From Pelobates cultripes (lineage: Eukaryota > Chordata > Amphibia > Anura > Pelobatidae): a DNA stretch of 64,000 nucleotides. Of the stretch, positions 22,950 through 34,950 are shown piece after piece. The position numbers and the translations under genes were made by a program. The notes under the pieces are model-generated. The model saw nothing but the letters and a program-made list of their open reading frames with translations, did not search any database and was not told the origin of the DNA. Numbering within the stretch: the stretch's first letter is position 1; each line of letters starts with the position of its first letter. The stretch is from positions 101,648,785 through 101,712,784 of the forward strand of contig OW240917.1 in the NCBI GenBank assembly GCA_933207985.1. Direction: 5' to 3'.

Positions 22950-24595
22950 TCACAACTCACTGATAAGATTTTTGTAATCTGCGTAAGGATCTATAATCTC
23001 TCTCCTACCCCTACCAATATTCCCCTCTACCCCACTACCTTCTCTGTTCTATGTGCTCTGCTCTGCTTCGGTCCTCCTGCCTCAATACCTGTTCCCTTGA
23101 CCCTATTCCTTCACATATCATTTGCACTCTGTCACCTTCTCTTGCTCTTTCTCTCATAAAAATATTAAATCTCTTCCTCTCCTCTGGCAAATTTCCTTCA
23201 CCCTTTCAGCATGCAACTGTAAGCTAATTCTAAAAAAGCCAGATCTGATCCTAACTCCCAATCCAACTACCACCTTATCTCGCTACTACTACTATTTGCC
23301 TCCAAGAATCTTCCCATACTGGCAACCTATAAGATATAGGGCTCAATTTGAAATTCTGGTACTTGCTTACAAATCTCTACTTAATGATGCTCTTTCCTAC
23401 TGTGGCATGTACTTATCTCCATCCATGCAGCCCTCCTCCTGAATGCACTCACCTCCGTGGAGCAGTCGGACCGCATGGCATAGCGAGAGGTACACACCTC
23501 CATCGAGCCACTCAGCCCTCCTCCTGCCTGCACTCACCTCCTCCTGCCACACGGTCCAACCGAACCATGCGGCCCACGGCTGGACTTCCTTATATAGTAT
23601 GTAGGCGTGACGTCACACTAGTTCTTAAAGTGACCACGTCATCATTGCGATCCTAATCTATTTTGAGTTGCAATGATGACGTGGACCAATCAATACACAG
23701 ATAAGCCTATTTAAGGCTTGCTTTGGCCCATATTCTTTGCCCTATTGTGGTTTCTGTTTAGATCCTCGTTCAGTGCTCCTAGTTATTCCCATGTGATTCC
23801 TGTGTTTGACTCGTGAATTCTGGTATCTTGACTTCAGCATTGTATTTGACTCGTGATTTCTGGTATTCTGACCCTGTCTTTGTATTTGACTTGTGATAAC
23901 TGGTATCCTGACCCTGGCTTTGTCTTGACACTTAATATTTCTGTTATTCCTGTCCTTGATTTAGCTTGACCCGGTTTCTTGTTGAACTAATATGTTAAGT
24001 ACAACCAGTCTAAGGCTCAGTAATACATCTTTCAGATCCACCTTTTGTGGGTTTCCTCTTTCCTGCGTGTTGGGGTACGACTCCCATGACACCTACTTAT
24101 CTTCACTAATATAAAAGTATGTCCTGTCGAGGCCCTTATGCTGTGCTCTAGACCCATGTCTATCCCCCGTTTGTACTTGCACCTCTGATTCTCACCTTCA
24201 AGGCTTCTCTAGGGCTGCACTATTCCTCTGGAACTCCCTTCCTTGCTCCGTTAGACTCACGCCCAGTCTCCGTTCCTTTTAAAAAAATCTTTGAAAACTC
24301 ACTTCTTTAGGAAAGCATACCAATTAAAAAGTTCATAGTTTGGTAAGATTGATTCTTCTCCTGCCTTTATTGTAAACTATACTGGCAACCTTCTTTTCCT
24401 GTACATGAAACATATCCTACCCTTACCTTTTGTGTCACTTAGCCCCCTTCCTTTAAGAATGTAAACCCTTTAGAGCAGGACGCTCAACACACTCTGTTCC
24501 TGTGTGGCCAACTCATTTTGTTACAAATACTTGTGTGTTAGTCCTCCTATTTTACAGCACCGTGGAATTTGCTGGATCTTTATAGATAATAATAC
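22950..24595 (+). mobile_element. Decayed L2 LINE, interrupted by a solo LTR
   Basis: Two collinear pieces, 22950-23400 and 24092-24595. The first reads SLDPIPSHIICTLSPSL and, after an internal deletion of the catalytic region, AQFEILVLAYKSLLNDALSY. The second reads YLSSLI then LFLWNSLP and SVRLTPSLRSF, and ends with the L2 3' signature (ACAGCACCGTGGAATTTGCT, ATAATAATA). Removing the solo LTR joins the halves as DALSY-LSSLI in one frame. Stops elsewhere make it inactive. Confidence 0.8.
23401..24091. mobile_element. Solo LTR with CCTAC target duplication
   Basis: A 691-bp segment from TGTGGCATG to CCCATGACA (TG...CA), flanked on both sides by CCTAC (23396-23400 and 24092-24096). It is inserted in the L2 relic, and its removal restores the L2 frame, which fixes both borders. 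It contains three diverged copies of a TTTGACTCGTGA..TCTGGTAT unit (23800-23925). Retroviral-type integration with 5-bp duplication fits Ty3/gypsy or ERV; the internal part has been lost by LTR-LTR recombination (inference). Confidence 0.9.
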
Positions 24596-24931
24596 TTACC
24601 CCATACCCTGGGCTGTGGGATAGTGGCTAAATGTAATAGTCTGGTGACCTGATGACCTAATAAGATTAATGGGACTTAATGAATGATTCCACTTGCCCCA
24701 TCACCTGTGTGTGATTAGAAAGAGCAAATGGGTAGCAGTTGCTTCATAACCAGTCAATTCCGCATCACTTGGAGTATTGGTTAATTCACAAACCAAATGA
24801 ACCCTTGTACAGGAAGTACAGTTCTGTTCCCCTCATTCTCACATTCAATGGGCAATGGAATAATATGTAAATACAGGTGTTATGTGGACCTTATATCAGC
24901 CAGGAGTGAACTTTTGAATGTGAGATATGTG

Positions 24932-24992
24932 TACCCATTGTACAGCGCTACGGAATCTGATGGCGCTATATAAATAATAAAATAATAATAAT
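24932..24992 (+). repeat. L2 LINE 3' tail
   Basis: CCCATTGTACAGCGCTACGG, AATCTGATGGCGCTATATAA, then an ATAATAATAAT tail; the sequence is nearly the same as at 58430-58500. Confidence 0.75.
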
Positions 24993-25640
24993 ATGGAGCC
25001 CAGAGGCTTGACTGTGTCCACCCATTTCTTCCCAGTGACAGTAACTTATCTGCATTAGGATAAGGATTTTTTTGAGGTAATAGATTTCAATTTGCATTAT
25101 ATGACAAAATATGGGCATCATTTGGCAACCTATTTATTTTTTTATCCAAAGGGAAATGTTAAAAACTTATAAAGTTTAACTTTCTTAGTAGCAATGCTTG
25201 GCTTGGAAACTGGACATTCCTAATACTAGAAGGAAGAAAGGTCAGGCACCTCACAACCATAATTCACTGATAGACCCTGCTATAATGTCTTGGCCCAGTC
25301 ACATCAACATTATATATGGTGGAAAGCTGCTTAAATTATACTAGTGTCTGGAAACTCTTGGCAGTGGATAGAGCACACACCTTTTATGCCCAGTTTGGGG
25401 TTTGGCATTATTTTATTAAGGACTGGGATGTCCACACACTCCCTAAATAGATTTTACAGCCCAAACACAATGAGTGAAGGCATATTAAGATTGTGAGACT
25501 ATTTCCGTCGGTTGATAAGAGGTCCAGTAGAATCTCATAACTGCTTGTTAAATCCTGACCCACCACTATTCAGATGAGTAGTGTAGATAAGAACTCAGAC
25601 TTTCTTCTGGCAATTAAATGTGTTTGGAGTCCCACACACT
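24993..25640. other. Intergenic DNA, nothing recognised
   Basis: No gene or repeat recognised between an L2 tail and the 3' end of the antisense L1. Confidence 0.4.
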
Positions 25641-26301
25641 GCATCTTTTTTTCTTTAACCTTTATTTTTCATTAGTTATTATACTATACAGTATGTTTAT
25701 ATTGCATAATAAAGAGTATACATAACATACAGAAAATACAACATTAATCCATACAGATTAAAAAAAGCAATTTATTGCCTAGTGCCAAAATTAAACTGCA
25801 GTATCTCAATCATAGATAATCCAAATTAAAAGTGAATTAATCCCAGACAGAGGAGGCCCATAAAAGTCAATCCATGCTGTTTGTATATATAAGATTTTTT
25901 TCAGCAATACCCAAATAGGGGGCTGTGATAGTGATTTAATCACTTAAAGAACAATATGTAAAATTATTTTACCAAGTCAAATATTTCTGACTATTGGATT
26001 TGCCTGGTAGGGTATCTGATAAGTAGCTTCTATCTAAGTTGGGGGTCAGTATTATTATTACATATATTTAATGCCAGGCATTCTTGAGATTTTGTTTTGA
26101 GTTATAAATAGATTAAAATAAAATGTTTAAGGGGCAAGTTCTTTATTTTGATTGAAACTTTTATTACAAATTTCTAGTATTAGCTTTAATTTGATCTAGG
26201 TTTGGGCAACCCTATCATGTGTGATATATAGAACTATTTGTTTCATTGCATCTCTAACAGAAGCCTGAATTATTTGGTTGGAGTTTTTAATATGATATGG
26301 A

Positions 26302-26704
26302 TAGTGATGTCCCGAACGGTTTGCCGAACGGTTCGCCACGGACAGCGAACATATGCGCTGTTCGGTCCGCCCCTTATTCGTCATCATTGAGTAAACTTTG
26401 ACCCTGTACCTCACAGTCAGCAGACACATTCCAGCCAATCAGCAGCAGACCCTCCCTCCCAGACCCTCCCACCTCCTGGACAGCTCACTAAGAATGCAGA
26501 TTCACAATGAATGTAAAATGGATGCTATCCAGGAGGTGGGAGGGTCTGGGAGGGAGGGTCTGCTGCTGATTGGCTGGAATGTGTCTGCTGACTGTGAGGT
26601 ACAGGGTCAAAGTTTACTCAATGATGACATAGGGGGCGGACCGAACAGCGCATATGTTCGCCATTCGTGGTGAACCGTTCGGCATACCGTTCGGGACATC
26701 ACTA
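26302..26704. mobile_element. hAT foldback element with perfect 8-bp duplication
   Basis: A 403-bp inverted repeat, TAGTGATGTCCCGAACGG...CCGTTCGGGACATCACTA, with arms of nearly 190 bp around a short centre near 26485-26520. GATATGGA flanks both sides (26294-26301 and 26705-26712). The 8-bp duplication and short conserved tips indicate hAT. The arms hold a TTGGCTGGAATGTGTCTGCT block. Non-coding. Confidence 0.92.
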
Positions 26705-26861
26705 GATATGGAACCATATACAAACTATGCATTAGTTTTAAAGAAGATTCCTGAAGAGTTAAGGAATGTACTGCTTTTCTAAACTTGTTTTAAGAGTAAT
26801 ACCATTGTTCTATCAAAAAAATATATATCTGCATACCTGTCTCCCAATTTCAATTGAAGAT

Positions 26862-26999
26862 GGAATCTCTTTTTCATATAGGATACTATCCTAACTATAA
26901 GATAAGACCAGGGACTAATTAAAGTATTTCAAAAATTGGGCAGACTAGATGGGCCGAATGGTTCTTATCTGACTTCACATTCTATGTTTCTATGCTTCT
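26862..26999 (-). repeat. Dispersed anuran-type repeat, copy 2
   Basis: Inverse copy of 2040-2200, ending ACATTCTATGTTTCTATG. It sits inside the antisense L1. Confidence 0.7.
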
Positions 27000-27974
27000 G
27001 AGTAAAGTTCAATATTCTAGGAATTAGTTTACCAGTATGATGTTTTTTGATAATTGTATCTAAAGTTTCGGGATGATTAATATCAGAATTTTTTTTTAAT
27101 TCTCAGATAGGTTTATATTGCCCAACTTTTATTTCCAAATGTTAGGAAGCAGAATGTGTCTATTAAATCAGCCAAAGAAGTTGGGCCTCCTATTTTCCAC
27201 TCCGATAAATATATGTAAGAAATATATAATTCCACAACTTCAAAAGGGGTTAAGGGAGTAATATAGTCTTTAGAACTGACACTATCTCTAAAGTTAGTTA
27301 TTGTTACACAGGAATAGATGCACCTGCATTTTAACCAAGTTTAGTTTACACTTAGATTAAAGACTAAATTGTTCTATAATAACTAAGATTTCTGGAATAG
27401 AAGAAAGATGAGATATTAAAGTCATGTAAAGTCACTTATGTGATTGTATTTCCTTTCAGGATTTTCTTATTAAAGCTGCCAAAGGTTTAATTGATAATAT
27501 AAATAATATTGGTGCTAGGGAACATCCTTGTCTTGTTCCATTTTTTATGTTAAAAAGCTCAGATGTAAATAAAGTTCCGATTATCCTTGCTTAAGGGGCT
27601 GAGTATAAGGCATAGTATTCTATTTAAAAAAAAAAAAAAACTGATTTCAACATGATCAAGCATTCTTAACAAAAATCTCCAAAACACCCTTTCAAAAGCG
27701 TTCTCTACATCTAATGCCAAGAAGACCAAAAAACTGTATAATTATTGAACTTTTAATATTAAATGTAAGATTCTATGAAAATTATCTTCCCTGTTTGACT
27801 GGGTTTATCAGGTCCAGAATAACCAACCTTAGTCTTTCAGCTAATATTTTGGAATAGATCTTAATATCCAAATGCATTATTGAAATAGGTCTATAATTAC
27901 TTAGATAGTTGGATTTTTTTTTACAGGTTTAGAAATAGGACACAAATTGACCTGGAGAATTCAATCAGAAACTT

Positions 27975-28228
27975 TCATTTTTATTAATAATAATTAGAAC
28001 AAAATATTTAATCAGGTAAAGTAAATTCAGATTACTCTGGTTTCCCTGTACATCCTGGGGATGTTACTTTTGTCCAGGTAAATTACCTAATTTAATAGTA
28101 CTCATTTAAAATAACTCAGGAAGATAAAGGGCTGAGTCAACCCTGCCAGGAAATGAACTTGCAACCCCCAAGAGTTAAACAGATTCTTCAGTTAAATCAT
28201 TAGCCCACTGAGCTATCACACCAGCCTT
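27975..28228 (-). mobile_element. tRNA-derived SINE
   Basis: Read on the minus strand it starts GGCTGGTGTGATAGCTCAGT (A-box-like) and has GGGGTTGCAAGTTCATTTCC (B-box-like) about 50 nt later. A CAGCCCTTTATCTTCCTGAG core follows, with an AT-rich end. The order fits a tRNA-derived SINE transcribed by RNA polymerase III. It interrupts L1 ORF2 just downstream of the SPGPDG motif. Family not identified. Confidence 0.75.
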
Positions 28229-29435
28229 GGTAAATACTTTCCAATATCTGATAAGTATAGTAGCCATCTGGGCCTGGAGATTTCCCTTGTTTAGTGTCCC
28301 TAACTTCTGTTAATGTAATTGGCTGGTTTAAAAAATGTTAATTGTTCAAATGAAACTTTAGGAAGGTCTAAATTATCTAGAAATCCCTTTATTTGCAGGT
28401 CTGATTTTATTGAACCTTGAACATTAAAAAGCGACTCATAGTAATTCTTAAAAGTTTGACCAATTTGTTGAGAATCTATATAGATTTATTTTATTTACTG
28501 CTATCTTAGCTATGTTTTTCCTTTCAGAATTTATTTTTATTTTTTTGTTAACACTTTATTTACTCTATAGTTATTATAAAACCATTTTTGTTTTGAGAAC
28601 AATATTACTTTATTTGTTTTTTCATCAAGGCTAGTTTAATCTTTGCCTGCAAATCTTTAATTTCTTGAATTAAATCTATATTTTATTTAAACTTTCTTTT
28701 CTAGCCAATATAATATACAAATCTGATACTATTTTACCCTTTTGTTTACTTAATTATATCTCTTTTGTAATTAAGTATCCCCTTAAAGCACATTTTAATG
28801 TGCACAAAAGAGTAGGATCTGAGCTAGCACCATTATCATTATTATCCATAAACTGTCTTACTTAATTTATGAGTTCCTTCTTAGCCATCTTTTTTATGAG
28901 ATTATATTAATTAAGCTTCCAGCATAGTTTAGTTTAATTTTGTATGTTATTTTCGATAAAAAATAAAATAAAAAAGACCATGATTAGACCAGGAAATTAT
29001 GCAGATTTGAGAAGAAAGTAAATTTCTTAACTTCTCAATAATTACTATTATCACCTTGTTAGTTTAAAAAAATGATGCAGAAGATGTGAATGTAACTTAC
29101 TTAACACTATTACAAACTAAAATTTAAAATAATGTGAAGATGGAATAGATTGTGCCTTTAATTAAATCTATTACTTGTAGGGGGGGTCATTCTTGTGTAT
29201 TTCCATTTTAGTCAATTAATACCATTTTTAATTACATGAATTTTTAAATATGATAATGTTAGTGCATCTTTCCAAACAAACCTTCAACTGTTAAACTATT
29301 ATTATTATTATTATTGTAGTAGAGCATATTTAATGTTTGTGTCACTCCTTATTTAACCATCTTCCTCATATATTGTCCCTTTCCTTGATCTTCTCTTTAG
29401 TTATGTCATTATTACCATTAAAAATGTTTGGTTTT

Positions 29436-31463
29436 GGAGGGCGGAGCCAACTGCCGAAACAACTGGTCGCATCTTTTGAGAGTTCTGAGATTTAACGGCA
29501 CAAACGGCACAAAAAATGACTATTTCACCACCCAAAAGGCAACCAAAACTGACCCACTGTAGCAGACAAAGCATCAATGGGCAGGAAAAACAAAAAACCA
29601 AAACAAGATCTGCCCCGGCCGGGCACCAGCATAGGGGACCTATGGCGGCGAGCACATGGCGCTCTGGAGCCCAACATGGACGCCTACCTTGATGATTTTG
29701 ACGACTCTGATGAGCGACTCTCGGAGCCTGAAGAGACATGCTTACCCACAGCACAGGTGGCAGTGCAGTCTAGATCGCAGCAAGACACGCCCCGGTCACG
29801 AAGGCCGAAATGGGAATACTTGAGGTCGGTGGCCATGCTCCAGCAGGAGGTGAAATCGCTGCAACAACAGCACCTGACGGTGGAACAGAAAATGGCGGCA
29901 CTGGAAAACTCACGCCGGGCCCACAACATAAAGATCAGAGGCATAGCAGATTCGGTCCCAGAATTGGAACTTCCTCACCTCATGAGACGCCTTATAAACA
30001 AAATACTCCAGCCGAAGCAGGCCAAGGAAGTAGGTTTGGACGGCATGTTCAGAATCCCTAAAGCACCGACGGCTCCATCAACAGCACCCCGGGACTTAAT
30101 TGTAAAATTTTAAAAATGACAGGACAAAGTAGTAGTTATGACCGCCGTCAGGGGACATGCACCATACCCCTCTGAGGACATGGCCCTATCGTTTTACACA
30201 GATCTATCCAGAGGGACTATGGCATGGCACTCAACCCTGAGGCCTTTCACCACCCTACTCCGCGCTCATAATATTCAATACCAATGGCGCTCACCCCACA
30301 AGCTCCAGGTACTTCAGGGAGAAAACACATGCCTCATAGCGGACCTGCAGGAGGCGAAGACATCTCGTTACCTTGGGCCTTCCACCAGACTCTCTGCAGC
30401 CACCGGGCAGGCCCTCCAGGCCACACGAGTGGAACCCAGCTAATTCAAAGACTTTCGTTCCAAGAGGCTCAACCCACGCGGCACAGACAGTAGCCGCTAC
30501 CTGAGCGCCCCTCACGGGCTGGCTGAAATGCATCAACCTCTCATAATTTTGCACTATTGCTGTAGGAAGTTTGTATCTACGGTTTGAATATATGTTTATG
30601 TTCTTGTTGACACAATCAGTCTGCACAATCTCCGCAGAGGCACTCACACTCACACACTTTTGGGTCACATGGTGGCCACTGGATAACGTCCAACCACACA
30701 CAAATTCCCCCCCGCCACCATGAACACCCAGGCCATTAGGGCGGAGCCACACATACCTCCCCGCACATAGCGACACGGGCCCCCGGCAACTGAGGCTCAA
30801 TCAAATACCGAACACAGTGCTAAACAAGTGAAACACTTAGGCCGCGAGCATAGGGGGGACCCCTTACTCCCGAGTCGTTCATTCACACCCAGGGGCTTTC
30901 ACCCCCCCCCAACTGCAATCTCACCGAGTAGCCACACCAGCTTGCTTCCACCCACACATATCTCACAGGATATCAGCCTGCCACCCGTGCACACTCACAT
31001 CGAGGGCCGCCCCAATTTGTGATGCCACAACGGGTCCCACTATAGTGTCTAGTGGCACTCCGCATTAAATAGTACTTATTAACCTTGCTCATACGTTCAC
31101 CTTAGGTAAGCTCATGCCCCAGTGGGCCTTTTAGGACCATTACCTGAACGTACCTTATGTGACCCAGCAACTGCACAGTTTCTTTGGCAAAGTATATTTT
31201 CTTTTCTGTTTTATTTTGGCTCTTCAGTATACATACCATGAGAGCCGATATACCCATCGTTAACCATCGATTATTCCATTGTATTATATTTTAGTCAATC
31301 TTATTCTGACAACATTACTATTAGGTTAAGCTTGTTAAAAATATAAAAAATGTGCGACCCTTCACCATGTCTTACAAATGGTAACCTTGTAAATGCTGTT
31401 GGGGCATTGAAAAACTGTATGTCTCTTTCATGCACAGAAAAAAGAAAGAATTAAAAAAAAAGA
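29436..31463 (+). mobile_element. ORF1-only L1 derivative (HAL1-like), copy 2
   Basis: Starts GGAGGGCGGAGCC and ends in a GAATTAAAAAAAAAGA tail. It is flanked by GTTTGGTTTT at 29426-29435 and 31464-31473. The body is a 5' leader of about 140 bp, an ORF1 (29577-30443), then about 1 kb of non-coding sequence with no endonuclease or reverse transcriptase. It is GC-richer than its surroundings. Domain order and 3' end match copy 1 at 3337-4890. It inserted into the antisense L1 between ORF1 and ORF2. Confidence 0.82.
29577..30443 (+). pseudogene. L1 ORF1 (RNA-binding chaperone), two stops
   Basis: One frame of 288 codons with only two stops, TAA at 30111 and TGA at 30117, 6 nt apart. Basic N-terminus (GRKNKKPKQ), acidic linker (DDFDDSDERLSEPEE), predicted coiled coil (YLRSVAMLQQEVKSLQQQ...KMAALE), RRM-like core (HNIKIRGIADS, LPHLMRRLINKILQPKQAKE, APRDLIVKF) and C-terminal domain (LSFYTDLSRGTM, IQYQWRSPHKLQVLQG). 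ATG at 29577 is chosen because it begins the basic N-terminus. The protein would bind L1 RNA in trimers. The near-intact frame implies a fairly young copy. PRDLIVKF immediately before the stops marks the RRM/CTD boundary. Confidence 0.82.
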
Positions 31464-31699
31464 GTTTGGTTTTACCTTCTCATGATGGTATATCTAATGA
31501 ATACATACTGATAAACCACAATACCAGACAAATTATTCCCTCAGTAAGTGATAAGTCATAAAATATACAAATCCATACAAAGTCTTCTGGAGGTGGTTTG
31601 GTTCTAAATTCCCCTGATAGAAGATCTTTGAGGTATGCATTTCCAAGACAATAACATCTCTGGATTTATATTTATGAAGAGGGTCCTTTGACCCTAGAC

Positions 31700-32267
31700 T
31701 TTGTTAGTCTATGGATTCTTTTGAATGGGGTATTTCCAGTTTTGTCTTTTCCCATATAAATATGATTCTAAATGTATTTTCAAATAAGACTCTAATTGGT
31801 AGTTTAGGACTGTTTAAGGATGCCCCCTTATTCTCAGCTTTCTTCTTCTTGAACAATCTTCAAGATCTGCTGTCTTTAATTCCATTCCTCAAAGATTATC
31901 CTTCAATTCATTATTTTGCCACTTTACTCCTTGTATTTCTTCTTTAAGGATGTGAATTACTTTACTTTGGATGTTCATATTCTTTGCAGTTTGATTCATT
32001 TCTTGCTTCAGCTCAGTTATATTTGTTTTAAAATCTAATTTTATTTTATCCAGCAGATCATTCAATGCTTGTGAGAGAGAATCTTGTATGACATAGGCTG
32101 GAAAATCTGTATTATCTTTTATCCCCTCTTCCATACCCAATTCATTAGGAGATGCAATTTGGCCTTGAACTGCTCCTATTTGGATTGCATGCTATTGGGG
32201 ACTAGTATGTATTTATTGTGTTGGTATTATGTAACTTTTCTTTGTCTTTTTCTTTTTTAGGAGTCAT
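31700..32267 (-). pseudogene. L1 ORF1 of the antisense host element
   Basis: The frame 32140-31889 encodes a coiled coil (LLDKIKLDFKTNITELKQEM, VKWQNNELKDNL). It is followed after a stop by LEDCSRRRKLRIRG, the conserved junction into the ORF1p RNA-binding domain. The true start is probably ATG at 32267, in another frame. It differs clearly in sequence from the ORF1-only family at 29577-30443. Confidence 0.7.
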
Positions 32268-33141
32268 TACCACAACCAAATTAAATGGGAAAAAGAAAAA
32301 AGGATTTAAAGACAAAGTCCGGCAGATTTCTTACAATACAAGTTTGGTAATATGTACTTACAAATATATTCTTAGTTCTATATACAAAGAAAAAAATAAC
32401 ACTATAACCTATATTTTTGAACTTTTGCTATGATTGTAGGTTATCAAACATTTCATCTCCATTTAGCTATTGCATAATGGAACCATTAGCAGCATGAGCC
32501 TTTTTATAATAAAACAATCAAATGAAATCAGAATATTGCATACTTCTTAGTCCAATTATGTATTTCTTAAACAACTATATATAGATGTTTTAGCTTCATA
32601 CTGTAAGCTGCTAAATAAAAAAAAATAGACAAGGTCTCTATACTCTTTATAGTTGTTGTTGCTATATATTTGTAGGAACATTTATTTATAGATCTATAGT
32701 GAGACCAAAATACTTTCTCTCCTTTTTCCATTTTATTTCATCTTTATTCAATTAATAAGTAATTAACAAATTAGGACGTCTAGGACCCAAAATAAATAAG
32801 GCATCCAAATTAGGTGGTATATTTCCAGGTCCCGCAAAATTTCACTATCTAATGTTACTCTAGCAAGTTACTATATCCTAGACGGAGAATATTTGAGTGG
32901 AAAATTACTGCATGATGCCTTGAATACCAGCGCTCTTTTATGAAGAATATTTCTATTTTCCAGAGGATGTATTTGTCTTGAGGGAACTTTACTATTGCAC
33001 CTATTTCCCAGTAAGAAGTCCAACTCATAAAATTCCATCTCACAGCAAAATCTTTAAGATTTCATAATCTTAGCCAGACCAAACATCCATGCTTCAGCAA
33101 GGAATCCACTCGATTTTTCCCTTATATCGGGTATAGTGTCT

Positions 33142-33251
33142 TATAAAGTCATTGAAAGTAGCACTACATGGACCCTTTAAAGTCATAGAAAGTAGCACTA
33201 CATGGACCCCCTTACAGGTGTCCATGTAGTGCTACTTTCTATGACTTTAAA
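33142..33251. repeat. Perfect 32-bp hairpin with duplicated left arm
   Basis: The left arm 33176-33207 and right arm 33220-33251 are exact complements over 32 bp around a 12-nt loop. A second left arm with two mismatches lies directly upstream (33142-33173). Both tips are TTTAAAGTC. It may be a tiny TTAA-type MITE remnant or a transcribed hairpin. Confidence 0.85.
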
Positions 33252-34651
33252 CTAACACATGGACGTGCCACCGCGCAAAAGCTTTTATTATCTACTTAGT
33301 TAATCACTTAGTGATTGTATTATATCCTTGCAGTGATCAGGTCTTCATTATCTAGTGGGGCTAGCAGTAGGTGCCCTTGAAGGCACAGGAGGGAAGGTAT
33401 TCAGTACAGGGAATTTACTGGTGGGAGAATTTCTAAAGTACAGATCTCAGAAGCAAACGGTAGTCTATTTACCTATTAGCTAGTGAGCTGAGTTTCATTA
33501 GCTATTACAGCAGAACAATATTGCATATAGACAGCCACGAGGCTATCAAACTCTTACCAGATTTTGGTATAGTTCTCCTTATTTCCCCTTTTCTCCTCCT
33601 CTGTATATTTACTGTTTTCTCTCTTTTTTTGTTGCATTAGCTGGAGTTCTCAATTTAAGCACAGACGTGTGCATGATTATACCTATATTGGGTTTACTCC
33701 GCTACTGCACATAACCCCATTACAGGGTATGTTGTTGTTTAACCCTTACCAATCCATAATTAAGTATTTGCTCTTGCTAATACTTCCATCCACCTAGCCA
33801 GGCTGCCTATTTCACCTAGGCCAGCTACATTTTGATACCCATCTCCAGTAGTGATATTTATATTAATGGTATTGGTCTAACTTCCTAATACATATCACTT
33901 TATTCACTTTTTTCTACACAAGCACATTTAGCTATTTTAGATATTTATACTATAATATGTAATAACATTTATTTATTCTTTCTTTTTTCTATTTTACAAA
34001 ATTGCTCCTTGTCTGATAGACATTCTGCAGGGATTTGATACCTGCATCACAGTACATCTTATCTATCCCAGTCCCTCCTGGTACACATCCTTTGTTTGTT
34101 TATTAGTTTTCATTTGGGATTATCCCCTGTCCATTAGTGTACCAGATATTGGCTCTATTCCAGTTTCTTTTCTTTCATATAATTTTGTTGTTCAACCATC
34201 TTTTATAATTATTAATTCATAATTGTGATTATTGCTAATACATTGGAAATAAGAGCTGCATTTTACACACAGATGACAATATCTGTAGTCATTTACATGA
34301 TCGATGCTATATACCATGAACGTACTTTCTCAAAAGATAACACCTTTGAATTATCACTTCTGTGTCTCAAAACCTGCATATTATGATGCTTCCCAAAGCT
34401 GGTGTTTACTGCAGGTTTAACATTTAAAACTGATTCTATTCATGGCTATAGCACACAAATCCATAACTTTGTATACTGATGACAAAATATGTGTAGAAGT
34501 GAAAAGATTAGAATAACCCGCCCCCCCCCCTCCCCCCCAAATAAGTAATGTAGTCTGCGTCATCTTTAACTCTATTTTCTACATCCATATGACTTTTGTT
34601 TGGAGAATAGCCAAGGGATACCATTACCCTTCAAGGTCATTTGCAAATTTG
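33252..34651. other. Intergenic DNA, unclassified
   Basis: No gene. Contains a C-rich run near 34518-34538. No repeat family recognised. Confidence 0.4.
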
Positions 34652-34950
34652 GTAAAGGAACACTACAATTATCATAGTCATTACAGCTGGTGGTTATGAT
34701 CCAAGGAGTGCCCTGGCACCCTCCTAGTGTGATCATCAAACTGTTTGTGGACAGTTAGACAACTTACATGAAGTCTGCTTAATGCTGGTCACCTCTTCAT
34801 CAGGTGTCAGCTAAGTGCTCTCAGCCAATGAGCTAGGCTCTGTCCCACTTGGCTTAGCTCAGTGCTGCAGAGAAGAAGGTGATCGGTGACTGGTCATATA
34901 CGGTGAGAGTTCCAGGACTACTACAGTGTACAGAAGGCATTTAACAGGTC
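34652..34950 (+). repeat. TTAAAGGAACACT-type MITE relic
   Basis: Begins TAAAGGAACACTACAATTAT and contains CAGCCAATGAGCTAGGCTCT. The right end near AGGCATTTAACAGGTCC is uncertain. Confidence 0.45.

Larger units (their letters stand above)
25650..32290 (-). mobile_element. Old antisense L1-clade LINE with nested insertions
   Basis: Minus-strand order: ORF1 start at 32267 (MTPKKEKDKEKL), coiled coil and LEDCSRRRKLRIRGHP (32140-31780), KYKSRDVIV at about 31660, then ORF2 pieces: KSPGPDGYYTYQILES (28290-28240), NYRPISIMHLDIKIYSKILA (27900-27840), TRQGCSLAPILFILSIKPLA (about 27540-27480) and a C-terminal region down to the hAT insertion. It ends near 25650 with an A-rich AAAGAAAAAAA tail. Many stops and frameshifts: inactive. 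Insertions within it: 29436-31463 (ORF1-only L1), 27975-28228 (SINE), 26862-26999 (dispersed repeat), 26302-26704 (hAT foldback). Endonuclease motifs were not readable. L1 versus Tx1 subclade not resolved. Confidence 0.8.

Noticed and set aside
28149..28228. Possible tRNA gene (A- and B-box-like sequences)
   Set aside because: No acceptor stem or anticodon arm that closes; it is the head of a SINE inserted in L1.
32855..33043. 62-codon minus-strand frame (Trp/Ile-rich)
   Set aside because: No motif I recognise; could be part of a repeat, but I have no second copy.
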